A stretch of 64,000 nucleotides of DNA from an uncultured Acidobacteriia bacterium (GTDB taxonomy: Bacteria > Acidobacteriota > Terriglobia > Bryobacterales > Bryobacteraceae). The translations under genes were made by a program, and so were the position numbers. Shown piece after piece: positions 1-7,366 of this stretch. Where the stretch lies: contig CAIRSA010000035.1 in the NCBI GenBank assembly GCA_903881085.1, positions 1-64,000 on the forward strand. Direction: 5' to 3'. Numbering within the stretch: the first letter of the stretch is position 1; every line of letters starts with the position of its first letter. The notes under the pieces are model-generated. The model saw nothing but the letters and a program-made list of their open reading frames with translations, was not told the DNA's origin and did no database searches.

Positions 1-96
1 CCGCACACACATCGACATACTATCGCTACTGGGGAAGGTAAGTGTGCCGGAATCGGCCCACCGGGTGGATCATGATGCCGCCGGTTGAGGCGGGAA

Positions 97-345
97 TTAA
101 TGTGAGAAAAACCGCCCGCTACGCGCGGGAAGATTGTGACCCATTACAGCAGCCGGTTCAATTCTCGACTTGGCTGCAAATTTGTTCAGTTCATCCACTG
201 GGCAGCGAACGGCTTTTGAAAACTTCGCATAAACCGGCCCGACACGATGGAATCGCCACGAACGAATTGTGGCCACTTTCACGCGCAAGAAATCAGCTGC
301 TGCCTGCTCGGTGCAGTGACGATGGTTTTCATTAATGTTAGTCAT
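97..345 (-). CDS. Excisionase-like helix-turn-helix protein
   Basis: 82-residue protein. Residues about 12-60 read as a MerR/excisionase-type winged helix-turn-helix (HTH_17-like): an AADFLRVKVATIRSWR helix-turn-helix is followed by a GPVYAKFSKAVRCPVDEL wing and a short recognition helix. Such proteins bind short DNA sites as excisionases or small repressors. The ATG start has an AAGGA about 13 bases upstream, a weak spacing. No integrase is visible in the window. The gene lies about 330 bases beyond the 3' end of tRNA-Asn, a common integration site, so it may be the edge of an integrated element extending to the left; that is inference. Confidence 0.72.
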   Translation of the reverse strand: MTNINENHRHCTEQAAADFLRVKVATIRSWRFHRVGPVYAKFSKAVRCPVDELNKFAAKSRIEPAAVMGHNLPARSGRFFSH

Positions 346-672
346 TGGTTATCGAACATCCTTTCCAATCACAGGCTACCCTTATCAGCAGCGCATGCTG
401 AAACCTTGTTCGACGCTATCGTATTGTATTCAAAATAGAAAATGGAAATATTACAGCCGTTTTGCTACAAAGTAGGCCCCATTGAATGATCACAAAACGC
501 ATGATCTGCAAGGAAGTTTTTACGAGTCGATGGGTATTTCGGACGGGGCCGGGAACCGTGCAGGGGGAGTGTAATGAAAATTGTAGTAACTGTAGATGAG
601 AAACAGCCACAACTGGTAACGAGACAGGGGACTTGCTTGGAATGGTAAACCGTGCAGAATGTGTGGTTTAAT
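346..672. other. Intergenic stretch between HTH gene and tRNA-Asn
   Basis: About 330 bases with no convincing gene. The only ORF with a good ribosome-binding site is a 24-codon one at 574-648 on the plus strand, preceded by AGGGGGAG. It begins MKIVVTVDEK and is too short to support alone; it could be the truncated start of a lost gene. No duplicate of the tRNA 3' end was spotted here. Confidence 0.3.
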
Positions 673-747
<75 letters not shown>

Positions 748-936
748 GTGCTGTGCGTTGCGGACTTATTTATTACATCAAACCTGCCGCTTGAAGTCAA
801 CTTTAACGGCTCTGAAACATGAACTTTTTCGTAAAAGAACCTAGCGCAGAGCCCCCAATCCCATGTGCTCTGTTACTGTCAATAATTTGGTTCCAAAATT
901 GCAATAAAGGACTGCGGATAATCAGGGGACCTATAA

Positions 937-1047
937 ATGATCGTAACCGCAATCGCTGGTTTGTTGTTGATTCTTGGGCTCTTCTTGTCGATGTTGACGT
1001 CCAGCCCCAAACGGGACGAAGCGAGCCATTCGGACACAGTGCGTTGA
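937..1047 (+). CDS. Putative 36-residue membrane peptide
   Basis: A short ORF starting MIVTAIAGLLLILGLFLSML and ending in a charged tail (KRDEASHSDTVR). One hydrophobic segment (residues 2-20) followed by a polar cytoplasmic or periplasmic tail is typical of small single-pass membrane proteins. The ATG is preceded by AGGGG at a workable distance (8 bases). Nothing in the sequence gives a function. The neighbours are tRNA-Asn and a small coiled-coil gene on the opposite strand. It could also be chance, since only the start signal and composition support it. Confidence 0.35.
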   Translation: MIVTAIAGLLLILGLFLSMLTSSPKRDEASHSDTVR

Positions 1048-1166
1048 CACTTTGATACAGTCCGGCCCAAAACGCAAAGGCCGCGAAGGCGCTGCCACAA
1101 AACATAGAATTCAGAATAAACGGGTGGTGCCGGAGCAGGTCCGTTTTACTCGTTTCAACAATGACT

Positions 1167-1412
1167 TTAACGGAGCTTCGCCAACTCAGCGTCCAGGTGC
1201 GCCAATGCCTCAAACAAAATCGTCTTGTACTTGGGGTTACAAGCCGACTGGATATCATGAAGAACTCTCGTCCGCGACAGTTCCAGACTCTCGATCTTTT
1301 TTTGATGCAAAACTTGCTCCTCGGAAATCTTCTGTTGCGCTAGTGCGGCGCGGTTCGCCTCCGCCAAGTCTTGTTGCGACTCGACATCTTTGCTTTCCCA
1401 ACCTCTTGCCAC
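1167..1412 (-). CDS. Small charged, helical hypothetical protein
   Basis: 81 residues from a GTG start, beginning with R-G-W-E-S-K and then almost entirely helix-forming, with Q/E/A/L-rich heptad-like stretches at residues 10-50 and 60-81. It contains SRTRVLHDIQ followed by a CNPKY turn. The composition suggests a short coiled-coil or helical-hairpin protein. A TATAAT hexamer lies at 1419-1424, only six bases upstream of the GTG, so the transcript may be nearly leaderless; an AAGG is also present. Function unknown. I have an impression of similar short proteins in other Acidobacteria but could not check it. Confidence 0.55.
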   Translation of the reverse strand: MARGWESKDVESQQDLAEANRAALAQQKISEEQVLHQKKIESLELSRTRVLHDIQSACNPKYKTILFEALAHLDAELAKLR

Positions 1413-1485
1413 GCCTTGATTATACCGCCATTACCATCCGAATGGACCCAAATATTAAAAACGCCACACAACGCCCCTTCCACCA

Positions 1486-1743
1486 CTAGCCCGGAAGCGT
1501 CTGCGGTACCCCCAGCGCAACAATGGTCAACGCCGCCAGCGGACTCAGCGCATGTAATTAAATTGCCAAGGAAAAATGACCTTTCAATAGGAAACACAAC
1601 GCACGGGTCATGCCGCAGAAAAGGCAGGGAAGGCCGGTCAGCCAAAGAAAGCCGCAGATCTGGAACTTCGGTTCCAGCTGTGCATCGTACAGCGCCAGGG
1701 TGGTGAACAATGCGAGCACCACCCCCTGCGCGCCAGTACCACA
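1486..1743 (-). pseudogene. Decayed DUF2752-like membrane protein
   Basis: Reading the minus strand in the frame that continues past the stop of the next pseudogene gives a recognisable DUF2752 core: ICGFLWLTGLPCLFCGMTRA followed by a hydrophobic stretch. The family hallmark is TGLPCPxCGxTRA plus a downstream small membrane helix. The frame is broken by a TAA at 1558-1560 and ends at a TAG at 1486-1488, and no start codon is placed to make a complete protein. The family is made of roughly 120-residue membrane proteins of unknown function. The adjoining membrane-protein remnant is decayed too, so the two probably formed a pair that was lost together. Confidence 0.6.
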
Positions 1744-2225
1744 TCATCGGTTCTGAGTCGAAGGTTCGAATCCGACCAGATCCCGATAAGCCAGCATGAT
1801 GGCCAAATACATAATCGGCAGCGTGACAAAGATGCCAATAATGCAAGCCAGCGCACCCAACACCTGCAACAGGCCCAGAGCAACGATAAACAGTGAGACG
1901 CCGATGTAGTCTTTCTTCACGATCACCGCACTGGGCTCCATAGCCGGCCAGAAATCCATCTTCTTGTCAGGAATGAACAGGAAGGTGATCATGTACATCG
2001 CAGCAAGCACTATCCGTGGAATAACGCACAATAACATTCCCAGGGGTACGAAGATCGAGATCAGAATGTGAGCGACCAAGCTCGGCACAAAGAAGTTGAA
2101 GCCCCTGAACGGGTCGCAGATTTCCAATTTTCAGTAGGCCAGCTTCTTGATGATCAGAATATTGAACCCGAAATCCACTTGCCCGTCTGTACTTGCTGCG
2201 TCGCGGGCGGGGCATAGAGCTGCGG
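1744..2225 (-). pseudogene. Decayed multi-spanning membrane protein
   Basis: The best-preserved piece (1744-2127, 127 residues) reads CDPFRGFNFFVPSLVAH and then has three or four hydrophobic segments, ending YLAIMLAYRDLVGFEP. This resembles the C-terminal half of small Acidobacterial membrane proteins of unknown function. Just upstream, in a different frame, a fragment reading YAPPATQQVQTGKWISGSIF (stop at 2154) looks like the N-terminal tail-to-helix junction. The bridge reads NILIIKKLAY followed by a stop codon. The parts are in the right order but split by a frameshift, a stop and an apparent deletion of the first membrane helices. The upstream end abuts the neighbouring stop codon at 2231. 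Confidence 0.55.
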
Positions 2226-2230
2226 GACGC

Positions 2231-3727
2231 TTAGTCGATACCACGCCGCCGTCTTGCCAAACCCACTCCTGCGAAGCCCACGGCAAACAAGGCCCATGTA
2301 GAAGGCTCGGGAGTGACTGTGATCTGGGAGATCTGGGTCCCCCAATTGGAAGTGGTTATCCCAGGAACTGGGTTTCGCGCCTCGCCGGTAAATACCCAGA
2401 ACGAATTCGGATCGTTCGGATCGATCGACGCTGCATTGTAGTCACCCCACCGCTCGCCTACACCGGTGAACAGATGGTAGTTGGCCGAGCCCTGGCTCAA
2501 CAGCAGTGGCGAATCGCAGGTAACTGCGGTCCCGTTAAAATGACAGACGACAGCATAACCGCTGATAAAGCCCGCCGCTCCCGTACTGGCGTTCCCGGAG
2601 CGATCATAGGCTATGACGAAGTCGCCATTTGCATTAGCTGCGACTGCACCATAGTAGAAATCGAAGTTCGGATCGGTCAGCAGACCCTCGGCCTTGACGG
2701 CTCCCGTGGTTGCGTCGAGGATCATCCAATCGATCAGCGAGCGAGTGTTCGTCGCATTTCCGTTCACCTCTCCCACAGTGTGGGTAGCGTAAATGTATCC
2801 ATTCGCTTCATAGACGCTACTGTTGATACGATCGTCGCCGGCGTCGATTTGTTGAGTACCATCGGGCTGCCTGCCATATGCCGGAGAACTGTCGTTTGCG
2901 ATGGTGATTTTCGTCGTAGCGGACAACGTAGCGCTTGCTCCCGACGCACCATTGATATTAGTCCGGTCTACTTTCCCGTATACGTCGTTATCGATCGCCA
3001 AAACGTGTCCGCCGGTCCCAGCCAGGTTAACTACCGGATCGGGTTCAAATCCTCGCGCGGACGCGCTCATGTCTTCAAAGCGGGTCATATTTGCCAAACT
3101 TGGCGTTGCCCCAATCAGATCCGCCTTAGGAATTGAAAATAGTGACGTAGTGCTAGTGTAGTTGCCCGCCGCATTGAAGTTGCTGGTTCCCAGATAGACG
3201 CCGTTCTTGTCCAGACCCAACGTCGGCTGGTCAGCGAAATTGCCGGATCCGGCGTTGGCCACGAATTCCACTGCTTTGAAACCTGCAGTCGGATCGGACG
3301 TCTTCGAAACCGCAAGCAGGATCTTGTTGCTTGTGGTGGAGACATTGATCTCGGCGGCAAACCAGCGCTGCGAATCCGGGTCATAGATAATGCGCGTATC
3401 GGAAACGCCCGCGCTGAGTGTCGTGGACGAAATGCCAGCATTACTCCAAAATGTTGTGTCCGCAATGGTGGCCGCGGCTACCGATCCATTGCGATTATAA
3501 ACCGTGAATCCGCCGTTGATGAACTGGACCACTTTGTTGGGACCAGCTGCGCCTCCCATGTCGGACGGCCCAAATAAACCTCCGTTTAGTGGGCCGATGT
3601 CGGAAAGGGACGGCCCAGCAAAGTTTGTGCTGAGCACAGAACCAGCGTGGGCAATCGATGCCGCACAAAGTAGAGTGACCGTGGTCAACTGAATTGCATT
3701 GGGGAACCCATTGAATCTTGAATTCAC
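2231..3727 (-). CDS. PEP-CTERM sorting-domain secreted protein
   Basis: 498 residues from a GTG start at 3727, chosen because GGAGGC lies seven bases upstream and the predicted signal peptide (hydrophobic TVTLLCAASIAHA, cleaved before G) then sits at the N-terminus. The body is rich in N, G, T and D, suggesting a beta-structured extracellular protein, with a repeated feel (VYLGTSNFNAAGNY, FDFYYGAVAANANGDF). The last 27 residues form a PEP-CTERM signal: PEPSTWALFAVGFAGVGL followed by RRRR. In this system an exosortase recognises PEP, and the protein is processed and exported to the envelope or extracellular matrix. No exosortase gene is in the window. Substrate or role unknown. Confidence 0.85.
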   Translation of the reverse strand: MNSRFNGFPNAIQLTTVTLLCAASIAHAGSVLSTNFAGPSLSDIGPLNGGLFGPSDMGGAAGPNKVVQFINGGFTVYNRNGSVAAATIADTTFWSNAGISSTTLSAGVSDTRIIYDPDSQRWFAAEINVSTTSNKILLAVSKTSDPTAGFKAVEFVANAGSGNFADQPTLGLDKNGVYLGTSNFNAAGNYTSTTSLFSIPKADLIGATPSLANMTRFEDMSASARGFEPDPVVNLAGTGGHVLAIDNDVYGKVDRTNINGASGASATLSATTKITIANDSSPAYGRQPDGTQQIDAGDDRINSSVYEANGYIYATHTVGEVNGNATNTRSLIDWMILDATTGAVKAEGLLTDPNFDFYYGAVAANANGDFVIAYDRSGNASTGAAGFISGYAVVCHFNGTAVTCDSPLLLSQGSANYHLFTGVGERWGDYNAASIDPNDPNSFWVFTGEARNPVPGITTSNWGTQISQITVTPEPSTWALFAVGFAGVGLARRRRGID

Positions 3728-4071
3728 TGAAAAGCCTCCGGAGCTTAATATACAACATAATCCTAGAAAAAGCTGTTGCCCGTAAATCCTGCAGGAAGAC
3801 ACCATTCTGCAAACCATCGACTGCCTCGGTTTTCCAGCGATTTCTGCCGGAAAATGGCTGGCAGTCCCTAGTTTGCCCCACGCGAGACTGCCCGCAATGC
3901 TCGTCACCGGGAAGGTGACGAGCACGTTGCATGTAGCCGATGCCAAATGTTGGAGATAGCTTTTCCAGCAGCGTTCAACTGCTCTTTCTCAATGGGAGGC
4001 AATTCAATTCCCGGCGAAGTCTCAAAGTCTGAACCGCGAAAAAAGAGTGGTATTGGTCCCAGTTGTGCCTG
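3728..4071. other. Intergenic stretch upstream of PEP-CTERM gene
   Basis: About 340 bases with no supported gene. It must hold the promoter for the minus-strand PEP-CTERM gene; AT-rich sequence around 3745-3760 (TATATT and TATGTT on the minus strand) is the best candidate. No repeat or terminator hairpin stood out. Confidence 0.3.
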
Positions 4072-4647
4072 TCAGTACACCCGGTTCCACTGGCGGATGG
4101 CGGGGTAGCCGGCGTCGTGGCCGAGGATGGAGACGGCGCAGGGGTCCATGGCCAGTTGCATTCCTGCCTGGGGCGTAAGGCCCAGGTATTGGGTGGCAAA
4201 GATGCGTAGGAAGTGGCCGTGGGCGAAGATGGCGATTCGGCCTTCGGTCTCCTTGTACTTTTCGAGAATGCGGCGGGCGCGTTGGGCGATGTCGTCAATC
4301 GATTCGCCGTTGGGGACGGGGCCGTGCCAGATGTTCCAGTCGGGGTATTTCTGGCGGATTTGTTCCTGGGTGTAGGACGTGTGGTCGCCGTAGTCCCATT
4401 CCTGGAGGTCAGGTTCGATTTGGGCTACCGATGAGAAGCCGGCGATTTCGCAGGTTTTGCGGGCGCGTTGGAGCGGGCTGCAGAGGACTACGGAGAAGTC
4501 GCTGGGGTTGAGGTTGGTGCGCAAGGCTTGCGCTTCGCTCTCGCCTTTTGGTGTCAGGGGTAGGTCGAAGCGGCCGCTGTGCTGGCCGGTTTTTGAGAAT
4601 TCGGTTTCGCCGTGGCGGATTAGGTAGTATTGCTTAGGGGCGAGCAT
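4072..4647 (-). CDS. Histidine phosphatase family protein (GpmB/CobC-like)
   Basis: 191 residues. The branch-1 histidine phosphatase signature is complete: the catalytic LIRHGETEF at residues 9-17 (His12 phosphoacceptor), the SPLQRARKT arginine near 61, the proton donor region QEWDYGD at 82-88, and the second histidine in AHGHFLR at 142-148. The length matches phosphoglycerate-mutase-like acid phosphatases such as GpmB, CobC or PhoE. The substrate cannot be told from sequence. It lies 40 bases downstream of the 5-dehydro-4-deoxyglucarate dehydratase gene with a short hairpin repeat between, so co-transcription with the glucarate genes is possible but a role in that pathway is not obvious. Confidence 0.85.
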   Translation of the reverse strand: MLAPKQYYLIRHGETEFSKTGQHSGRFDLPLTPKGESEAQALRTNLNPSDFSVVLCSPLQRARKTCEIAGFSSVAQIEPDLQEWDYGDHTSYTQEQIRQKYPDWNIWHGPVPNGESIDDIAQRARRILEKYKETEGRIAIFAHGHFLRIFATQYLGLTPQAGMQLAMDPCAVSILGHDAGYPAIRQWNRVY

Positions 4648-4662
4648 TTCAAGTTAGTTAAA

Positions 4663-4688
4663 GGACAGGCGGATAGCCTGTCCTACCC
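4663..4688. repeat. Palindromic interspersed repeat, copy 1
   Basis: Arms GGACAGGC and GCCTGTCC with loop GGATA, followed by TACCC. The same 26 bases occur again at 36580-36605 in the same orientation. It lies between two minus-strand genes and touches the stop codon of the upstream one (4688-4690). Such REP-like hairpins often mark 3' ends of genes. Confidence 0.8.
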
Positions 4689-5584
4689 TAAAAGGCTTTG
4701 TAGAGTTCCATCAGTTGACGGAGGTCTTCGATGTCGTTGGGCTTGCAGTCGACCAGCGGGGGACGGACGGGGCCGCCGTAGATGCCGAGGATATCCATGC
4801 AAGATTTCATGGCCGAGACCTCGTAGCCGCGGACACGGTCGCGCAGGGAGTAGAGCGGGTTCACGTACTTGCCCATGATCTCCATCATGCTGGCGCGGTC
4901 GCTCGTCATACCGGCTTTGGCGATGGCGAGGGACATCTTCGGATTGATGGTTGAGATGCTGGACGTATAGGCCTGGCAGCCGATGCCGAAGTAGGCCGGG
5001 GCGCAATCGTCGCCGATGCCGCCGAGCCAGGCGAGACGATCGCCAACAGCGGTCATGATGCGTTGATACTTGCGGGCGTCGCCCTGGCCATCCTTCCAGA
5101 TTTGCAGGGTGGGGACGCGCTCAGCGAGGCGGGCCACTTGCTGTGGTGTGAAGGCGGCCCAATCACGGCTGTAGAACGAAAGCGGCAGGCCGGTGTGGCG
5201 GCCGATCTGTTCGAAGTAGTGGATCATACCCTCTTCAGGTGCGTTGATGTAGTAGGGCGGCAGGACGAGCAGCGCTTCGGCGCCGGCCTTTTCCATCTCC
5301 TGCGCCATATAGATGGCCATGGGGAGATTGAATGATACGCCACCGATTACCGGCATCCGTCCAGCGGTGGCTTTGACGCTGACGCGGACCACTTCCACAG
5401 CTTCCTGCGGCGTCATGGAGTAGACTTCGCCTGTGCCGCCGGCGGCTACGATGGCGCAGAACGGATGCTTCGTCATCTCGTCGACGTTCTTTTCCTGTGC
5501 ATCGAGATTCAGCGACAGGTCAGCATTAAACGACGTGACAGGGAAGCCCAGCACGCCTGTGAGTTTTTTCTTTAAGTCAGTCAT
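4688..5584 (-). CDS. kdgD: 5-dehydro-4-deoxyglucarate dehydratase (KdgD-type)
   Basis: 298 residues from the ATG at 5584, seven bases after the stop of the glucarate dehydratase gene. It belongs to the DHDPS/N-acetylneuraminate lyase family of class I aldolases: the GGTGEVYS loop is at residues 49-56, a tyrosine is in SFYSRD (Y138), and the Schiff-base lysine is in LQIWKDGQGD (K164). KdgD dehydrates and decarboxylates 5-dehydro-4-deoxyglucarate to 2,5-dioxopentanoate, the step after glucarate dehydratase. Length and the WKDGQGD context fit KdgD rather than DapA, and the neighbouring glucarate dehydratase makes the pathway assignment strong. Confidence 0.9.
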   Translation of the reverse strand: MTDLKKKLTGVLGFPVTSFNADLSLNLDAQEKNVDEMTKHPFCAIVAAGGTGEVYSMTPQEAVEVVRVSVKATAGRMPVIGGVSFNLPMAIYMAQEMEKAGAEALLVLPPYYINAPEEGMIHYFEQIGRHTGLPLSFYSRDWAAFTPQQVARLAERVPTLQIWKDGQGDARKYQRIMTAVGDRLAWLGGIGDDCAPAYFGIGCQAYTSSISTINPKMSLAIAKAGMTSDRASMMEIMGKYVNPLYSLRDRVRGYEVSAMKSCMDILGIYGGPVRPPLVDCKPNDIEDLRQLMELYKAF

Positions 5585-5591
5585 GTGGCAA

Positions 5592-6896
5592 TTACCAGCG
5601 GGGTAGAATTCGTTTCCAGTTGGGGTCGATGTGCTTGCGCATTTCGGCTTCGTCGTCACGTTTGCGGTAGGGCAGCTTGTCGTAGCGTTCGCAGCCGCGG
5701 GCGATTTGATCGTAGTCGAGTTCCACGCCGAGGCCGGGCTTATCGGGGATGACAACGGCGCCATCGACGAACTTGATGCGTCCGCCGAGGACCACTTCGT
5801 CCTTTTCGGTCTGCCACGGGTAGTGCGTGTCGCAAGCGTAGGTGAGGGCGGGGCAGACCGCGGCGGCGTGCGCCATGGCCATGAGACTTACGCCCAAATG
5901 ATTGTTGGAGTGCATGGACATGCCGAGTCCGAGGACTTCGCAGAGGTCGGAGAGCTTCTGTTGATTGCGGATGCCGCCCCAGTAGTGCGGGTCGGAGAGG
6001 ATGATCTGCACACCATCGGTGCGCTTGGCTTCGGGGACGTGGGCGAAGCAGGTTGTCGCTACGTTCGATGCCAGCGGCGTGTCGTTGCCTTCGGCGAGCA
6101 GGCGGCGGCGGACTTCGGCCATGCCGTCCATGCCGGCGCAGGGATCTTCGAGGTAGCCGCCGTCGGAAAGCTCGGCTTTCAGTTCACGGCCCACCATGAC
6201 GGAGGTGTCGACGGACCAGGCGCAGTTGGGATCGATGCGCAGCGGATACTTGGGACCGAATTCAACGCGCAGGGCTTTGATGGCGGCGATTTCGTCTTCC
6301 GGAGGGAGGACGCCGCCTTTGAGCTTGATCTCTTTAAAGCCGTACTGATCGATCATCTGCTTGCAGCTGCGGACGACCGCTTCGGGGGTGAGGATCTCGC
6401 CGTATTCGTCGTCGCGGGCGTCGTCACCGATGCCACCGCCGCCGGCGTGCTTATAGAATAGATAGGCGGAGAAGGGAGCGGCGTCGCGGGCGCGGCCGCC
6501 GACGAGGTCGCAGAGCGGGCGTTTGAGGGCTTTGCCGATGGCGTCGAGGCAGGCGATTTCGATGGCGGCGAAGGTGCGGGTGTTGAGGTCGAGAGGGTTT
6601 TCGCCGGGGACGAGCCAGGTTTGATTGCGCTTGCCGTCGTCGTCGTATTCTTTGGAGAGGTCGAGACGGAGGCGGGTGAGCTGGAACGGGTCCATGCCGA
6701 CGACGCGATCGCGCACGGCTTCCAGGCCGGCGATTTGACCATCGCCGCCATAGGTTTCGCTGAAGCCGGTGATGCCGTCTGTGGTTTTGATTTCTACGAT
6801 AGTACGGAGGGCATACGGAGCATGAAGCCCGTATGAAGACCGCAGCGGCCCATCGGCCACCGCGATCGGGTGCAGGCGAAGTTCAGTGATCCGCAT
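5592..6896 (-). CDS. gudD: Glucarate dehydratase (GudD-like, enolase superfamily)
   Basis: 434 residues, normal for GlucD. Enolase-superfamily features can be read in order: capping domain with ETYGGDGQ near residue 47; the KxK catalytic pair in FKEIKLKGG (K191, K193); metal ligands in RIDPNCAW (D222) and GYLEDP (E250); SDPHYWGG (D302); and the catalytic histidine in SNNHLG (H333). The enzyme dehydrates D-glucarate (and L-idarate) to 5-dehydro-4-deoxyglucarate, which the next gene product consumes. The two genes form a compact minus-strand operon for sugar-acid degradation in the cytoplasm. A regulator or transporter is not adjacent. Confidence 0.92.
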   Translation of the reverse strand: MRITELRLHPIAVADGPLRSSYGLHAPYALRTIVEIKTTDGITGFSETYGGDGQIAGLEAVRDRVVGMDPFQLTRLRLDLSKEYDDDGKRNQTWLVPGENPLDLNTRTFAAIEIACLDAIGKALKRPLCDLVGGRARDAAPFSAYLFYKHAGGGGIGDDARDDEYGEILTPEAVVRSCKQMIDQYGFKEIKLKGGVLPPEDEIAAIKALRVEFGPKYPLRIDPNCAWSVDTSVMVGRELKAELSDGGYLEDPCAGMDGMAEVRRRLLAEGNDTPLASNVATTCFAHVPEAKRTDGVQIILSDPHYWGGIRNQQKLSDLCEVLGLGMSMHSNNHLGVSLMAMAHAAAVCPALTYACDTHYPWQTEKDEVVLGGRIKFVDGAVVIPDKPGLGVELDYDQIARGCERYDKLPYRKRDDEAEMRKHIDPNWKRILPRW

Positions 6897-6905
6897 ACGG
6901 ACCGC

Positions 6906-7037
6906 TTACTTGCGCATGCCTGCTTTGCGGCCCTTCAAGCGGGACTGGCGCAGTTTGTGCGACTTGCGCTTGGGCTTGCTTATGATGAAGGTGCCGCTGC
7001 CAACGTAATCTGATTTATAGAGCTTTTCGTCTGCCAA
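6906..7037 (-). CDS. 43-residue basic hypothetical protein
   Basis: Short ORF from TTG at 7037; GGAG lies seven bases upstream, which decides the start. The protein reads ADEKLYKSDYVGSGTF, then IISKPKRKSHKLRQSRLKGR and a KAGMRK tail. The first part is acidic/aromatic, while the C-terminal 25 residues are extremely basic, as in small ribosome-associated or nucleic-acid-binding proteins. It ends nine bases before the glucarate dehydratase start, so it would be the first gene of that operon or an independent small gene read through into it. I do not recognise a named family. Confidence 0.55.
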   Translation of the reverse strand: MADEKLYKSDYVGSGTFIISKPKRKSHKLRQSRLKGRKAGMRK

Positions 7038-7366
7038 TGTGATTCTCCAGGGGGATTAACTACAAACCCTTATTATAGCGCATGCGGGCTTGGGATTGTT
7101 TTGGGGCAATGCCGTGCATGGGTAGTGTTTGACGTTGGGGGATTGGCTCCTGTGTTTACAGTGTTCCCATTCTTTGGATTGGGAGATTGCCGGATCGTCT
7201 GGGATGTCAGACTCGGCATCAATCATACGCCTGGGTTTAAGAGAAATGCGTTGACCGGATGTAAAAGTTAACAACTTACCCTCCTCCCCAACTCTCCGGA
7301 AATGTTATATGCTAACGAAACCCGCATTTCCGGTAATTGACCGCGAAAGGCGGCAAAGGGGCTTAA
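7038..7366. promoter_or_regulatory. Divergent control region with inverted repeat
   Basis: About 330 bases between the minus-strand small/glucarate genes and the plus-strand TonB-dependent receptor. It contains a perfect nine-base inverted repeat, CCGGAAATG at 7296-7304 and CATTTCCGG at 7325-7333, separated by 20 bases that include TTATATGCTA, a possible -10 element for the receptor. A regulator could bind there, or the arms could form a hairpin in the receptor leader. No gene is supported in this stretch. Confidence 0.4.

Noticed and set aside
574-648. 24-codon ORF with a good ribosome-binding site
   Set aside because: Too short to support from one sequence; noted under the intergenic entry only.
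803-1258. Minus-strand open frame of 151 codons
   Set aside because: No start signal, composition unlike a protein, and it crosses the better-supported small ORFs at 937 and 1167.
2147-3136. Plus-strand open frame of 329 codons
   Set aside because: Lies opposite the PEP-CTERM gene, whose signal peptide and sorting signal are clear.
5631-6461. Plus-strand open frame of 276 codons
   Set aside because: Antisense to glucarate dehydratase with its intact catalytic residues.
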